Part shown: piece by piece, positions 28,219-43,640 of the stretch | Numbering within the stretch: the first letter of the stretch is position 1 | How the letters are laid out: each line of letters starts with the position of its first letter | Origin: Streptomyces diastaticus subsp. diastaticus | GTDB lineage: Bacteria; Actinomycetota; Actinomycetes; Streptomycetales; Streptomycetaceae | Direction of reading: 5' to 3' | Length of the DNA stretch: 64,000 nucleotides | Assembly: GCF_011170125.1 (NCBI RefSeq) | Contig: NZ_BLLN01000002.1 | Location: 653,501 to 717,500 of the forward strand | Notes under the pieces: model-generated | What the model saw: the letters and a program-made list of their open reading frames with translations, nothing else | Database searches by the model: none | Told to the model about the DNA's origin: nothing | Program-made: the position numbers and the translations under genes

Positions 28219-28614
28219 TCAGGCTCCTTGAGCATGGGGCGAGGTCTCGGCGGCCGGGCTCGGGTCCGGCTGGGGGCCCGTCGTGGAGGTGGGGGACGAG
28301 GTGTCGCCGTTCCCTCCGGAAGGGGCGTCGGCGTTCTTGCCCTGGCCGGCGCCCCGGTCTCGCCAGGCGTTGCGCAGCATTTCGTGCCATCGCGGTCGCT
28401 TGCGCTCAGGCACATGGTCGACACCACCGGGGGACCACGGATTGCACCGCAGGATCCGCCAGGCGGTGAGGGCCGTTCCCTTGATCGCTCCGTGCCGGTC
28501 GATGGCGCCGTAGCCGTAGTGGGAACACGACGGGTAGTACTTGCACACCGGGCCGAGCAGCGGACTGATCGTCCACTGGTACAACTTGATCAAAGCGAGC
28601 AGCGGATACTTCAT
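28219..28614 (-). CDS. yidD: Membrane protein insertion efficiency factor YidD
   Basis: 131 residues. The N-terminal core has the family signature [27 protein letters not shown] with conserved cysteines, then [24 protein letters not shown]. The last 50 residues are low-complexity. Its ATG overlaps the rnpA stop (ATGA), so the genes are translationally coupled. It assists YidC-dependent insertion. Confidence 0.96.
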   Translation of the reverse strand: MKYPLLALIKLYQWTISPLLGPVCKYYPSCSHYGYGAIDRHGAIKGTALTAWRILRCNPWSPGGVDHVPERKRPRWHEMLRNAWRDRGAGQGKNADAPSGGNGDTSSPTSTTGPQPDPSPAAETSPHAQGA

Positions 28615-28982
28615 CGCGCGCCCCCTCCCAGGAGCCGCTCCAGGGCGGCGTCCAGGTCTCGGGCCAGCTGTGCGTGGTCTGCGTCACCGGCTGGGGGCAA
28701 CGCGCGGACGACGACCAGGCTGCCCTCGGGCAGCCTGGCGAGTCGTTCCCGCATGAGGTGGCGAAGCTTTCGCTTCACCGCGGTACGGACGACGGCTCCG
28801 CCCACAGCTTTGCTCACGACGAAACCCGCACGGGTCGGGGGAGACTCCTCCCCTGACACGTGCGGGTCCGTGACACCGCTGCGGAGATGGACGACGAGGG
28901 CCGGGCGACCGGCCCGACGTCCTCGGCGTACCGCGGTCGCGAAGTCCTCGCGCCGCCTCAGCCGATTCTCGGAGGGCAGCAC
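28611..28982 (-). CDS. rnpA: Ribonuclease P protein component
   Basis: 123 residues from GTG 28982. The starting motif [22 protein letters not shown] and the central [27 protein letters not shown] (RNR-like motif) identify the RNase P protein that helps the RNA subunit mature tRNA 5' ends. It lies 18 bp after rpmH. Confidence 0.96.
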   Translation of the reverse strand: MLPSENRLRRREDFATAVRRGRRAGRPALVVHLRSGVTDPHVSGEESPPTRAGFVVSKAVGGAVVRTAVKRKLRHLMRERLARLPEGSLVVVRALPPAGDADHAQLARDLDAALERLLGGGAR

Positions 28983-29000
28983 GACACGACCTGTGCGCGA

Positions 29001-29138
29001 TCAGGCGGACAGGCGGGCGCGACCCTTGCCACGGCGGGACGCGAGGATCGCGCGGCCGGCACGGGTACGCATACGCAGGCGGAAACCGTGGGTCTTCGCG
29101 CGACGACGGTTGTTCGGCTGGAAGGTGCGCTTGCTCAC
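29001..29138 (-). CDS. rpmH: 50S ribosomal protein L34
   Basis: 45 residues from GTG 29138. The protein begins [18 protein letters not shown] and continues [21 protein letters not shown], the invariant L34 sequence. A GGAG site precedes the start. First gene of the leftward operon that continues into rnpA, yidD, yidC and jag; divergent from dnaA. Confidence 0.97.
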   Translation of the reverse strand: MSKRTFQPNNRRRAKTHGFRLRMRTRAGRAILASRRGKGRARLSA

Positions 29139-29524
29139 TCGGGGGCTCCAGAAATGATGAGGTAGTTGCGGGATGCCTTGGCTGTCACCGTGCGCCCACG
29201 AGTAGCTCGCTTACGCCCGAGTGCACCGCTCCACGATCACCCTAGATGATCTATGCCCATCGGAGGCAGGCGGCAGCAGCCATCGACAACTCGACCTCGT
29301 CACGGTACGTGCGGCTGCGCCATTCGGTCAAACCAGCATCGCGGAGGGACACTGTGCACAGGCTGTGGACAACGACTTGTACCGCAGTGGCCGCGCTGAC
29401 TACCGTGGCCAGACTCCGGTTTCGTGGGCTTCCCCCCTGATCCGCCCCGATCCCCGCCCGGACCGGACCACACCAACCCGTCCCTTCACCACTCCTTGGT
29501 GGGACCCGTGAGAGAGCGTGCCCT
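29139..29524. promoter_or_regulatory. rpmH-dnaA divergent promoter region
   Basis: 386 bp with the promoters of rpmH and dnaA. A perfect DnaA box (TTGTCCACA on the minus strand) lies at 29364-29372, with a weaker TGTGCACAG just upstream at 29353-29361. DnaA autoregulation is therefore likely. I do not assign -10/-35 elements with confidence. Confidence 0.8.
29364..29372 (-). promoter_or_regulatory. DnaA box in the dnaA promoter
   Basis: Exact match to the Streptomyces preferred 9-mer TTGTCCACA, 152 bp before the dnaA start. Confidence 0.85.
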
Positions 29525-31657
29525 GTGGCTGATGTACCCGCCGATCTTGCCGCAGTCTGGCCGCGCGTACTGGAGCATCTTCTCGGGGACGGGCGCGGAC
29601 AGGGTGTCGAGGCCAAGGACGAGCAGTGGGTCCGGCGCTGCCAGCCGCTCGCGCTGGTCGCCGACACGGCCCTGCTCGCGGTGCCGAACGAGTTCGCCAA
29701 AGGTGTCCTGGAGGGCCGGCTCGCCCCGGTGGTCAGCGAGACCCTGAGCCGGGAGTGCGGCCGCCCTGTCCGGATCGCCATCACCGTCGATCCGGCGATG
29801 GGCGACCCCGCTCCCCCGCAGCGCTACCCGGAGCCCCCGCCCCGCCCCGCCCAGGACCGCGGCTACGGCTACCCCCCTTACGGCGCGGGCGGCGAGCGGC
29901 GCGGCGAGGAGCCCGAGCCGGAGGAGCAGCAGCCGGCCCGCGAGGAGGAGCGCCGCCCGGGCGCGTTCCCCTTCCCCCAGGAACACGGCCGCTCCGGCAC
30001 CTCCGGCCGCTACGAGTACGAGCAGGAGCCCCTCGGCGGCGACCGCTACGAGCCCGGCCGCTACGACCAGGACCGCCACCCCGGCGACCCGTATCCGCAG
30101 GAGCCGGGCTACCCGCCGGAGCAGCAGCCGTTCCCCCAGGAGCAGTACGGCGACCAGTACGGCCAGGACCGTTACGACGGGCAGCGCGGCGGCGAGCCGG
30201 GCGGGGCCGGTGGCGAGCACCGGGACGAGGAGCGCCGGGGCCGCGAGGGCCTGCCGCAGGCCCGCCCCGCGTACCCGGAGTACCTGCGTCCGCGTCCCGA
30301 GCCGGGCGCCTGGCCCCGCACGCAGGACGACTACTGGCAGCAGCCGCGCCTCGGCTACCCGGAGCGCGACTCGTACACCGGGCCCTCGCACGGGGGTTCC
30401 GGCCAGCACGACTACCGCGGCCCGGGGCCCGAGCGCGGGGACTACGGACGGCGTGAGCCGCTGGACGACGGGCACGACCCGCGCGGCCCCCGGGAGGCGC
30501 GTGGCGCGCACGGCGGCCACGGGGTGCACAGCGGCGGGCCGGTCGGCTCGGCGCTGCCCGCCTCCAGCGGGGCGCCGGGTCCGCTGGCCGCGCAGCCCGC
30601 GCCGGCGACCGGGCCCGGCGAGCCGACGGCGCGGCTGAACCCGAAGTACCTCTTCGACACCTTCGTCATCGGCGCCTCGAACCGCTTCGCGCACGCGGCC
30701 GCCGTCGCGGTCGCCGAGGCGCCGGCCAAGGCGTACAACCCCCTCTTCGTCTACGGGGAGTCGGGGCTCGGCAAGACGCACCTGCTGCACGCCATCGGGC
30801 ACTACGCGCGCAGTCTCTACCCGGGGACGCGGGTGCGGTACGTGAGCTCGGAGGAGTTCACCAACGAGTTCATCAACTCGATCCGCGACGGCAAGGGCGA
30901 CAGCTTCCGCAAGCGGTACCGCGAGATGGACATCCTGCTCGTCGACGACATCCAGTTCCTGGCGGACAAGGAGTCGACGCAGGAGGAGTTCTTCCACACC
31001 TTCAACACCCTGCACAACGCCAACAAGCAGATCGTGCTCTCCTCGGACCGGCCGCCCAAGCAGCTCGTGACGCTGGAGGACCGGCTGCGGAACCGTTTCG
31101 AGTGGGGCCTGATCACCGACGTCCAGCCGCCCGAGCTGGAGACGCGGATCGCGATTCTGCGGAAGAAGGCGGTCCAGGAGCAGCTCAACGCCCCGCCGGA
31201 GGTCCTGGAGTTCATCGCCTCGCGCATCTCGCGGAACATCCGTGAGCTGGAGGGCGCGCTGATCCGGGTGACGGCCTTCGCCTCGCTCAACCGGCAGCCG
31301 GTCGACCTCGGTCTGACCGAGATCGTGCTGAAGGACCTGATCCCCGGCGGCGAGGACGCGGCCCCGGAGATCACCGCGAGCGCCATCATGGCGGCCACCG
31401 CCGACTACTTCGGCCTGACCGTCGAGGACCTCTGCGGTTCCTCGCGCAGCCGCGTGCTGGTGACGGCCCGCCAGATCGCGATGTACCTCTGCCGTGAGCT
31501 GACCGACCTGTCGCTGCCGAAGATCGGGGCCCAGTTCGGCGGTCGGGACCACACCACGGTCATGCACGCCGACCGCAAGATCCGCGCCCTGATGGCGGAG
31601 CGCCGCTCGATCTACAACCAGGTCACGGAGCTGACCAACCGCATCAAGAACGGCTGA
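29525..31657 (+). CDS. dnaA: Chromosomal replication initiator DnaA, with very long domain II
   Basis: 710 residues from GTG 29525 ([21 protein letters not shown], domain I). Residues about 100-370 are a Glu/Pro/Gln/Tyr-rich linker (domain II), much longer than in most bacteria and, from memory, longer than the roughly 656-residue S. coelicolor protein would have. Domain III begins at [13 protein letters not shown] with Walker [14 protein letters not shown] (about 411) and Walker [10 protein letters not shown] (about 472). Domain IV contains the DNA-binding signature [15 protein letters not shown] (about 672). It binds the boxes in oriC downstream and in its own promoter. Confidence 0.98.
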   Translation: MADVPADLAAVWPRVLEHLLGDGRGQGVEAKDEQWVRRCQPLALVADTALLAVPNEFAKGVLEGRLAPVVSETLSRECGRPVRIAITVDPAMGDPAPPQRYPEPPPRPAQDRGYGYPPYGAGGERRGEEPEPEEQQPAREEERRPGAFPFPQEHGRSGTSGRYEYEQEPLGGDRYEPGRYDQDRHPGDPYPQEPGYPPEQQPFPQEQYGDQYGQDRYDGQRGGEPGGAGGEHRDEERRGREGLPQARPAYPEYLRPRPEPGAWPRTQDDYWQQPRLGYPERDSYTGPSHGGSGQHDYRGPGPERGDYGRREPLDDGHDPRGPREARGAHGGHGVHSGGPVGSALPASSGAPGPLAAQPAPATGPGEPTARLNPKYLFDTFVIGASNRFAHAAAVAVAEAPAKAYNPLFVYGESGLGKTHLLHAIGHYARSLYPGTRVRYVSSEEFTNEFINSIRDGKGDSFRKRYREMDILLVDDIQFLADKESTQEEFFHTFNTLHNANKQIVLSSDRPPKQLVTLEDRLRNRFEWGLITDVQPPELETRIAILRKKAVQEQLNAPPEVLEFIASRISRNIRELEGALIRVTAFASLNRQPVDLGLTEIVLKDLIPGGEDAAPEITASAIMAATADYFGLTVEDLCGSSRSRVLVTARQIAMYLCRELTDLSLPKIGAQFGGRDHTTVMHADRKIRALMAERRSIYNQVTELTNRIKNG

Positions 31658-31685
31658 CACGAGCGCGCCCTTCTCCTTATTACTG

Positions 31686-31764
31686 GGGCCCGCACGCCCT
31701 GCCCGGGCCCGCACGAGCCCCGTCCGGGCCCGCACGCCCTCATGGACCCGCATGAGCCCCGTCC
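31686..31764. repeat. Imperfect 40/39-bp tandem repeat after dnaA
   Basis: Units 31686-31725 and 31726-31764 share GGGCCCGCACGCCCT at the start and GAGCCCCGTCC at the end, differing mainly in the middle. They lie immediately downstream of the dnaA stop. Confidence 0.75.
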
Positions 31765-31791
31765 GCCTCCGTCCCCAGGCGGTGGACGGGG
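31757..31791 (+). terminator. Probable dnaA terminator
   Basis: CCCCGTCCGCCT (31757-31768) pairs with AGGCGG-TG-GACGGGG (31777-31791) apart from a 2-nt bulge; 8-nt loop. It lies 100 bp after dnaA and before the first DnaA box. Confidence 0.55.
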
Positions 31792-32905
31792 CTTCGCCGT
31801 GTGGGCCGGACGCCCCGGACGCACCCGCGGGGCACCCGGCACCTGACCGGCCCGGCCCCGGGCCCGAAGAGGTCCCCTGGCCGTCCTCGGTGAGCGCTCG
31901 GCGACCCGAACGCCGTCGCGCGAGAGCTCTTCCCGCCCCTCTTGCGCCCTCGCCGGCCGCTCTGGTCGACGGTCCGGCCCGGGCCCGCCGTTCGAATAGT
32001 GACCTGTGCGGCGGGGTTCTCCACAGATTCGTCAGGTTCATGGCGTCCACAGCTTGGGGACTGGGGAGTTGTCCAGATCCTGTCCACAGGCGGGTGGAGT
32101 GAGAGATCATCAGTCCAGGTCGGAAGGGTGGGGATTAGTGGACAGAAGATATCCACAGGCTGTGGATCATTCTCTGTCCACAGGGAGGCTCTCGCGGTTG
32201 TCCACCGGCGGCCCACAGGCTGAGCCGTGTTGTGCACAGCTTCCGGGGGCTTTCCCACAGCGCTGTCCACTGTTCGGCAACCCAACGCGCCCGCTCACCA
32301 CTCGGAGTGAACTGCGTCACAGGAAGTTGCCGCAGGTCCCTGTGGGGAACTCCTCCGAACCTGGGGACGCAGCTGGGGAGAACTCACCCGCCGCTGTGGA
32401 CCGTGTGTGGGTAACTTCCGGCCGTCCACAGGAACCCTCGGTTGTCCACCGCCTCCACCCACAGGGCCGGTGGACAAAAAACCGCTTCCGACCTGCGAGG
32501 ACGGGGTTATCCACGGAATCCACAGGCCCTACTACTACGTCCATGAGTAGAGAGCAGGGAATCCGTTTCGAAGTGGGTGCTGTGCACAACTCGGCCCGAG
32601 CGCCGATCCGGGCCGATCTCTCGATTTGACCCGGGGCCGCACGGACTGTCGGTGGTGTGCGTCAGACTGGTGCACGGCGGCAGGACGCCGGGACGGCATC
32701 GACGAGGCAGCGGCACCGAAGCCGGAAGCACTCACCGACTGCCCGTTCCGTACCCACCGGCCGCCGACTTCATCCGCGGCCCGCCCGCCGCGGAGAGCGA
32801 CCGGGCCCCGGCGGGCCCGCCGCAGCAGCAGGACCCAGCAAGACGACCAGACAGACGACGGCCAGCAGGGCGAGAGCAGCCAGCAAGCGCAGGAGGCGGC
32901 TTACG

Positions 32906-34036
32906 GTGAAGATCCGGGTGGAACGCGACGTACTCGCGGAGGCAGTGGCCTGGGCGGCCCGCTCCCTCCCGGCCCGGCCGCCGGCCCCCGTCCTCGCGGG
33001 GCTGCTGCTGAAGGCGGAGGACGGCGCCCTTTCCCTGTCGAGCTTCGACTACGAGGTCTCGGCGCGGGTCTCCGTCGAGGCCGAGACCGAGGAGGAGGGC
33101 ACCGTCCTCGTCTCCGGCCGACTGCTCGCCGACATCTGCCGCGCCCTCCCCAACCGCCCGGTGGAGATCTCCACAGACGGTGTACGGGCGACGGTGAACT
33201 GCGGTACCTCGCGTTTCACCCTGCACACCCTGCCGGTGGAGGAGTACCCGGCCCTGCCGCAGATGCCGACCGCCACGGGCACCGTCCCGGGCGACGTCTT
33301 CGCCTCGGCCGCCGCCCAGGTCGCCATCGCCGCGGGCCGGGACGACACGCTCCCCGTGCTCACCGGTGTCCGCGTCGAGATCGAGGGCGACACCGTCACG
33401 CTCGCCTCCACCGACCGCTACCGATTCGCGGTCCGCGAGTTCCTGTGGAAGCCGGAGGACCCGGAGGCGTCCGCCGTCGCCCTGGTCCCCGCCAAGACTC
33501 TCCTGGACACCGCCAAGGCCCTGACCAGCGGCGACAGTGTCACCATCGCGCTCGCCGGCTCCGGTGCGGGCGAGGGCCTCATCGGTTTCGAGGGCGCCGG
33601 CCGCCGCACCACCACCCGGCTGCTCGAAGGCGACCTGCCGAAGTACCGCACGCTCTTCCCGACCGAGTTCAACTCCGTCGCGGTGATCGAGACGGCGCCC
33701 TTCGTGGAGGCCGTCAAGCGCGTCTCCCTGGTGGCCGAGCGGAACACCCCGGTCCGCCTGAGTTTCGAGGCGGGCGTCCTCACCCTGGAGGCCGGCTCCA
33801 GCGACGACGCACAGGCTGTGGAAAGGGTCGACGCCCAGCTCGAGGGCGACGACATCTCCATCGCCTTCAACCCGACCTTCCTGCTGGACGGCCTCAGCGC
33901 GATCGACTCGCCCGCCGCCCAGCTCTCGTTCACCACCTCGACCAAGCCGGCCCTGCTCAGCGGCAAGCCCGCGGTCGACGCCGAGGCGGACGAGGCGTAC
34001 AAGTACCTGATCATGCCCGTACGACTGAGCGGCTGA
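32906..34036 (+). CDS. dnaN: DNA polymerase III beta subunit (sliding clamp)
   Basis: 376 residues from GTG 32906 with AGGAGG 9 nt upstream. Begins KIRVERDVLAEAVAWAARSLPARPPAPVLAGLLL, with three repeated clamp domains and the closing YLIMPVRLSG. It forms the dimeric ring that tethers DNA polymerase to the template. It lies directly downstream of oriC. Confidence 0.98.
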   Translation: MKIRVERDVLAEAVAWAARSLPARPPAPVLAGLLLKAEDGALSLSSFDYEVSARVSVEAETEEEGTVLVSGRLLADICRALPNRPVEISTDGVRATVNCGTSRFTLHTLPVEEYPALPQMPTATGTVPGDVFASAAAQVAIAAGRDDTLPVLTGVRVEIEGDTVTLASTDRYRFAVREFLWKPEDPEASAVALVPAKTLLDTAKALTSGDSVTIALAGSGAGEGLIGFEGAGRRTTTRLLEGDLPKYRTLFPTEFNSVAVIETAPFVEAVKRVSLVAERNTPVRLSFEAGVLTLEAGSSDDAQAVERVDAQLEGDDISIAFNPTFLLDGLSAIDSPAAQLSFTTSTKPALLSGKPAVDAEADEAYKYLIMPVRLSG

Positions 34037-34114
34037 GCCCACAGGTGTGCGGCGGGGTACGGCAGTAGGCTCGGGCAGCGTCACGCAATGCCCGAACGCA
34101 GCGAAGGAACACTG

Positions 34115-34993
34115 ATGGAGCTCGGTCTCGTCGGCCTCGGCAAGATGGGCGGCAACATGCGCGAGCGCATCCGCCGCGCAGGCCACACCGTCATCGGATA
34201 CGACCGCAACCCCGATCTGGCGGACGTCCAGAGCCTGGAAGAGCTGGTGGGCCGCCTCAAGGGCCCGCGCGTCGTCTGGGTGATGGTCCCGGCCGGCGCC
34301 GCCACCCAGGCGACCGTCGACGAGCTCGCCGAGCTCCTGGAGCCCGGCGACATCGTGGTCGACGGCGGGAACTCCCGCTGGACCGACGACGAGAAGCACG
34401 CCGTGCAGCTCGGCATCAAGGACATCGGCTTCGTCGACTGCGGCGTCTCCGGCGGCGTCTGGGGCCTGGAGAACGGCTACGCCCTGATGTACGGCGGCAC
34501 CGAGGAGAACGTCGCCAAGGTCCAGCCGATCTTCGACGCGCTCAAGCCCGAGGGCGAGTTCGGCTCGGTCCACGCGGGCAAGGTCGGCGCCGGCCACTTC
34601 GCCAAGATGGTCCACAACGGCATCGAGTACGCCATGATGCAGGCGTTCGCCGAGGGCTGGGAGCTGCTGGAGAAGGCCGACTCGGTCACCGACGTCCGCG
34701 AGGTCTTCCGCTCCTGGCAGGAGGGGACGGTCATCCGCTCCTGGCTGCTCGACCTCGCGGTGAACGCGCTGGACGAGGACGAACACCTGGAGGGGCTGCG
34801 CGGCTGGGCCGCCGACTCCGGCGAGGGTCGGTGGACGGTCGAGGCCGCCATCGACAACGCCGTGCCGCTCCCCGCCATCACCGCCTCGCTCTTCGCGCGT
34901 TTCTCCTCCCGCCAGGACGACTCGCCGCAGATGAAGATGATCGCCGCGCTGCGCAACCAGTTCGGCGGCCACGCGGTCGAGGCGAAGAAGTAG
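34115..34993 (+). CDS. gnd: 6-Phosphogluconate dehydrogenase (decarboxylating), short form
   Basis: 292 residues from ATG 34115 (GAAGGA upstream). The Rossmann motif [12 protein letters not shown] opens the protein; [28 protein letters not shown] and the catalytic-lysine region [18 protein letters not shown] follow. It is the roughly 300-residue type (GndA/YqeC-like), which often prefers NAD, rather than the 470-residue E. coli form. It converts 6-phosphogluconate to ribulose-5-phosphate. Its position between dnaN and recF is a conserved streptomycete feature. Confidence 0.93.
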   Translation: MELGLVGLGKMGGNMRERIRRAGHTVIGYDRNPDLADVQSLEELVGRLKGPRVVWVMVPAGAATQATVDELAELLEPGDIVVDGGNSRWTDDEKHAVQLGIKDIGFVDCGVSGGVWGLENGYALMYGGTEENVAKVQPIFDALKPEGEFGSVHAGKVGAGHFAKMVHNGIEYAMMQAFAEGWELLEKADSVTDVREVFRSWQEGTVIRSWLLDLAVNALDEDEHLEGLRGWAADSGEGRWTVEAAIDNAVPLPAITASLFARFSSRQDDSPQMKMIAALRNQFGGHAVEAKK

Positions 34994-35088
34994 TCAGCAG
35001 CGCAGGCGCGACGGACCAGGTCCGTCGCGCAGCGACCGGGGCCGCACGGCCCCGGTCGGCACACCGCCGGGGAGGTCGGCTTCCGTCC

Positions 35089-36222
35089 ATGCACGTCTCG
35101 CACCTGTCGTTGGCCGACTTCCGCAGTTACGCCCGGGCCGACCTCGCGCTCGACCCGGGCGTCACGGCCTTCGTCGGACCCAACGGCCAGGGCAAGACCA
35201 ACCTGGTCGAGGCCGTCGGCTATCTCGCCACCCTCTCCAGCCACCGGGTCTCCTCGGACCAGCCCCTGGTGCGGGCCGGGGCGGAGCGGGCGGTGATCCG
35301 CGCCGCCGTCGAGCACGGCGAGCGGCGCCGCACCATCGAGCTGGAGCTGAACCCGGGCAAGGCCAACCGCGCCAGGATCAACAGGTCCTCGCACGTCAAA
35401 CCCCGTGACGTGCTCGGCATCGTGCGCACCGTGCTCTTCGCCCCCGAGGATCTCGCCCTGGTCAAGGGCGACCCGGGCGAGCGCCGCCGCTTCCTCGACG
35501 AACTGGTCACCGCCCGCAGCCCCCGGATGGCCGGGGTCCGCTCCGACTACGACCGGGTGCTCAAGCAGCGCAACACGCTGCTGAAGACGGCCGCGCTGGC
35601 CCGCCGCCACGGTGGCCGCACCATGGACCTCTCCACCCTGGACGTCTGGGACCAGCACCTCGCCCGGGCCGGCGCCGAACTGCTCGCCCAGCGCCTCGAC
35701 CTGATCGCCACCCTCCAGCCGCTCACCGACAAGGCGTACGAGCGGCTGGCACCCGGCGGCGGCCCGGTCCACCTGGAGTACAAGCCCTCGGCGGCCGGCG
35801 GGGGCACCACCCGCGAGGAGCTGTACGGCGTCCTGCTGGAGGCCCTCGCGGAGGTCCGCAAGCAGGAGATCGAGCGCGGCGTCACCCTCGTCGGCCCGCA
35901 CCGCGACGAACTCCTCCTGCGCCTCGGCGATCTCCCCGCCAAGGGGTACGCGAGCCACGGCGAGTCCTGGTCGCTGGCGCTGGCCCTGCGGCTGGCCAGC
36001 TACGACCTGCTGCGCTCGGAGGGCGGCGAGGCGACCGGCGAGCCGGTGCTCGTCCTGGACGACGTCTTCGCCGAGCTGGACACCCGGCGCCGGGAGCGGC
36101 TCGCCGAGCTGGTCGCGCCGGGCGAGCAGGTCCTGGTGACCGCCGCCGTCGACGAGGACGTACCGCCGGTCCTCGCGGGCGCCCGCTTCCGCGTCACCCG
36201 GGGTGAGGTGACCCCGGCATGA
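35089..36222 (+). CDS. recF: DNA replication and repair protein RecF
   Basis: 377 residues from ATG 35089, behind GGGGAGG. Starts [18 protein letters not shown]; Walker A is [47 protein letters not shown] is the RecF linker region, and [18 protein letters not shown] contains Walker B and D-loop. It loads RecA at gaps with RecO and RecR. The stop overlaps the next start by 4 bp. Confidence 0.97.
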   Translation: MHVSHLSLADFRSYARADLALDPGVTAFVGPNGQGKTNLVEAVGYLATLSSHRVSSDQPLVRAGAERAVIRAAVEHGERRRTIELELNPGKANRARINRSSHVKPRDVLGIVRTVLFAPEDLALVKGDPGERRRFLDELVTARSPRMAGVRSDYDRVLKQRNTLLKTAALARRHGGRTMDLSTLDVWDQHLARAGAELLAQRLDLIATLQPLTDKAYERLAPGGGPVHLEYKPSAAGGGTTREELYGVLLEALAEVRKQEIERGVTLVGPHRDELLLRLGDLPAKGYASHGESWSLALALRLASYDLLRSEGGEATGEPVLVLDDVFAELDTRRRERLAELVAPGEQVLVTAAVDEDVPPVLAGARFRVTRGEVTPA

Positions 36223-36743
36223 CCGAGCCGGACAGGAGCAGCGCCGAGCCGGCCGGCGTGGACCTGGCCAGGGTCGCGCTGCGCGCCGCCCGCGAACAGG
36301 CCCGGGCCCAGGGCGCGGCGGCCCAGCAGAAGAAGCAGGCCCGGCGCGGCGGCCTGCGCTCCGGCGCGCGCGCGGACGGGCGGGACCCGCTGCCACTGGC
36401 CTCGGCGATCACGCGGCTGATGACCGAGCGGGGCTGGGAGAAGCCGGCCGCGGTGGGGGGCGTGATGGGCCGCTGGCCGCAGATCGTGGGGCCGGACCTG
36501 GCCAACCACTGCGTGCCCGAACGGTACGACGAGGAGGCCCGGGTACTGACCGTGCGCTGCGACTCGACGCCCTGGGCGACCCAGGTGCGCCTGCTCGCCC
36601 CCCAGCTGGTGGCCCGCCTCAACAAGGACATCGGGCCCGGCACCGTCACCTTCCTCAAGGTGCTGGGCCCCTCGGGCCCCTCCCGGCGGTACGGCCCGCT
36701 GCGCGCACCGGGGAGCAAGGGGCCGGGGGACACGTACGGATAG
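36219..36743 (+). CDS. DUF721 / DciA-like protein
   Basis: 174 residues, ATG overlapping the recF stop (ATGA). The DUF721 core is [56 protein letters not shown], a KH-like fold. The N-terminal 60 residues are basic and Gln-rich. DUF721 proteins of the DciA group load or regulate the replicative helicase DnaB where DnaC is absent. Placement between recF and gyrB (Rv0004 position) supports a replication role, not proved for this protein. Confidence 0.9.
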   Translation: MTEPDRSSAEPAGVDLARVALRAAREQARAQGAAAQQKKQARRGGLRSGARADGRDPLPLASAITRLMTERGWEKPAAVGGVMGRWPQIVGPDLANHCVPERYDEEARVLTVRCDSTPWATQVRLLAPQLVARLNKDIGPGTVTFLKVLGPSGPSRRYGPLRAPGSKGPGDTYG

Positions 36744-39488
<2,745 letters not shown>

Positions 39489-39494
39489 CGGCGT

Positions 39495-39526
39495 CGCCGT
39501 CCCCGCCCGCCGGGGCGGGGACGGCG
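39495..39526 (+). terminator. Hairpin between gyrB and gyrA
   Basis: Perfect 14-bp stem (39495-39508 with 39513-39526) and 4-nt loop, 6 bp after the gyrB stop and 94 bp before gyrA. Partial termination or mRNA stabilisation are both possible. Confidence 0.7.
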
Positions 39527-39619
39527 CCACGACTTCGTACTCGTAACCGAACCGCCCGACCCCGTCGTCCGCGGCGGACGGCTGCGGGGGATTCGCTCCC
39601 GAAGGGAACCAGCACGGCC

Positions 39620-42241
<2,622 letters not shown>

Positions 42242-42259
42242 CACGAGGAGAGAGTCAAC

Positions 42260-42970
42260 GTGAGCGGAGCCACGGGCGCCGGAGCGAGTGGACCCGGAAA
42301 CGGCGTTCGTGGCTCCGCCACGCACCAGGCCGAGGCCGGAGGAAATCCCTCCGCGGGCGGGGGGAGAACCGTGACGGACACGCGCGAGCCCGATTCCCTG
42401 GGGGCGCAGCCCTACCCGGGCACCCAGGGCGGAGGCCGGCAGTACCAGGGGTACGACCAGTACGAGGCGGGCCCGCTGCCCGGAGAGCGGCCCGCCGCCG
42501 ACGCGGGCCCGGCCCAGCCCTACACCCCGCCGCAGGCGTACCCGACGCCGGAGCAGGCGGGTGTGCGGCGGCCCCGGACGGGCGCGCGCACCCAGCCGCG
42601 CACCCGCAAGGCGCGGCTGCGGGTGGCCAAGGCCGACCCGTGGTCGGTCATGAAGGTGAGCTTCCTGCTCTCCATCGCGCTCGGCATCTGCACGGTGGTG
42701 GCGGCGGCGGTGCTGTGGATGGTCATGGACGCCATGGGCGTCTTCTCGACGGTCGGCGGCACCATCGCGGAGGCGACCGGGTCGAGCGAGTCGAACGGGT
42801 TCGACCTCCAGTCGTTCCTGTCGCTGCCCCGGGTGCTGATGTTCACCTCGGTCATCGCGGTGATCGACGTGGTCCTGGCGACGGCCCTGGCCACGCTGGG
42901 CGCCTTCATCTACAACCTCTCCGCCGGTTTCGTCGGCGGGGTCGAGCTGACGCTCGCCGAGGACGAATGA
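42260..42970 (+). CDS. DUF3566 membrane protein
   Basis: 236 residues from GTG 42260. A disordered Gly/Pro/Gln-rich N-terminal part (1 to about 115) precedes the DUF3566 domain: RKARLRVAKADPWSVMKVSFLLSIALGICTVVAAAVLW, a polar segment, and a second helix VLMFTSVIAVIDVVLATALATLGAFIYNLSAGFVGGVELTL. It is the Rv0007-position gene found directly downstream of gyrA across actinobacteria. Function unknown; two membrane helices. Confidence 0.92.
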   Translation: MSGATGAGASGPGNGVRGSATHQAEAGGNPSAGGGRTVTDTREPDSLGAQPYPGTQGGGRQYQGYDQYEAGPLPGERPAADAGPAQPYTPPQAYPTPEQAGVRRPRTGARTQPRTRKARLRVAKADPWSVMKVSFLLSIALGICTVVAAAVLWMVMDAMGVFSTVGGTIAEATGSSESNGFDLQSFLSLPRVLMFTSVIAVIDVVLATALATLGAFIYNLSAGFVGGVELTLAEDE

Positions 42971-43003
42971 GCGGTGGCCCCGGCGGGGCCGCTGAACGCC
43001 GCT

Positions 43004-43034
43004 GAGGGCGGGGCCGGATTCCGGTCCCGCCCTT
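43004..43034 (+). terminator. Terminator of the gyrBA operon
   Basis: GAGGGCGGGGCCGG (from 43004) pairs with CCGGTCCCGCCCTT (to 43034) with one G-T pair and a small loop. The IS target duplication (43033-43039) overlaps its 3' foot. Confidence 0.8.
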
Positions 43035-43039
43035 CGGTC
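43033..43039. repeat. 7-bp target-site duplication, left copy
   Basis: TTCGGTC immediately outside the left terminal repeat; repeated at 45392-45398. Confidence 0.85.
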
Positions 43040-43055
43040 GACACCGTTGGCGAAT
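43040..43055 (+). repeat. Left terminal inverted repeat of the IS
   Basis: GACACCGTTGGCGAAT; perfect complement of the right end. Homology stops after these 16 bp. Confidence 0.9.
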
Positions 43056-43129
43056 GTCCTGTGCTAACGGAGGTTGGTGATCACTAGGTTTGTGCCATCA
43101 AAGTTGAACGGCTGCTCGGAGGGGTGAAC

Positions 43130-43603
43130 GTGGAGGACTCGCAGGTCACCTTTCTCTTGGAGCTGGGCGTAACCGGGTTCCGCGACCGGGGTGACCCGCC
43201 CCTGCCGAGTACCGATCCCCAGACATGCCGTGCCGCCTGGTATGCCGCGGCGCGGGCTGCAGGCGGGCAGGTCGAGGACTTCACGGAACAGGAGTACCCG
43301 CAGAACTTCCACAGCGCCACGATCAGCGATCGGGACGGCGCCCACATCGCGCTGTTCCACGCTCACTACCCGTTGATCGCCTTCGTCGGAGACCGGCGCT
43401 ACTGGTACACCGACGAGTTCCAGGAACCTCCCACTTGGGCCGCTGTCCTCTCCGACAACGGCTTTGTCGTCTTGAGCGCAGCACAGCTGCTGTTGCCGCT
43501 GACGGAGTCGGACACCTCTGCTCTATCTGCGACGGAGTGGCGTCAGACCAAGCAGTGGCAACCGGACACCCTTGGCGCAACACTCTTCAACTCGTGGGAC
43601 TGA
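43130..43603 (+). CDS. Unknown protein carried inside the IS
   Basis: 157 residues if started at GTG 43130 (GGAGGG 6 nt upstream; GTG 43124 in frame is too close to that site). It is a soluble, acidic, aromatic-rich protein (QEYPQNFHSATISDRDGAHIALFHAHYPLIAFVGDRRYWYTDEF in the middle) without signal peptide or helix bundle. I do not recognise the family. G+C is lower than in its neighbours. It points towards the transposase gene and ends 38 bp from it. Its own promoter may lie in the 70 bp after the left repeat. Possible immunity-like or small regulatory protein; no real evidence. Confidence 0.7.
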   Translation: MEDSQVTFLLELGVTGFRDRGDPPLPSTDPQTCRAAWYAAARAAGGQVEDFTEQEYPQNFHSATISDRDGAHIALFHAHYPLIAFVGDRRYWYTDEFQEPPTWAAVLSDNGFVVLSAAQLLLPLTESDTSALSATEWRQTKQWQPDTLGATLFNSWD

Positions 43604-43640
43604 CGGCCCCCGGCCCCTGTTGGACGCAGGCCTGCTGTGT

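Larger units (their letters stand above)
31658..32905. other. Chromosomal replication origin oriC
   Basis: 1.25-kb non-coding gap between dnaA and dnaN. I count about 20 nonamers within two mismatches of TTGTCCACA. Forward starts: 32017, 32043, 32069, 32080, 32149, 32174, 32198, 32230, 32251, 32263, 32422, 32442, 32507. Reverse starts: 32137, 32161, 32341, 32395, 32406, 32469, 32581. They cluster in 32017-32271 and 32341-32589, a two-block arrangement as reported for Streptomyces. The best are TTGTCCACC (32198, 32442, 32469) and CTGTCCACA (32080, 32174). The first 350 bp hold no boxes but a tandem repeat and a terminator-like hairpin. No obvious AT-rich unwinding element stands out. Confidence 0.95.

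Noticed and set aside
29486..32110. Long minus-strand open frame opposite dnaA
   Set aside because: Antisense shadow; no domain and it runs into oriC.
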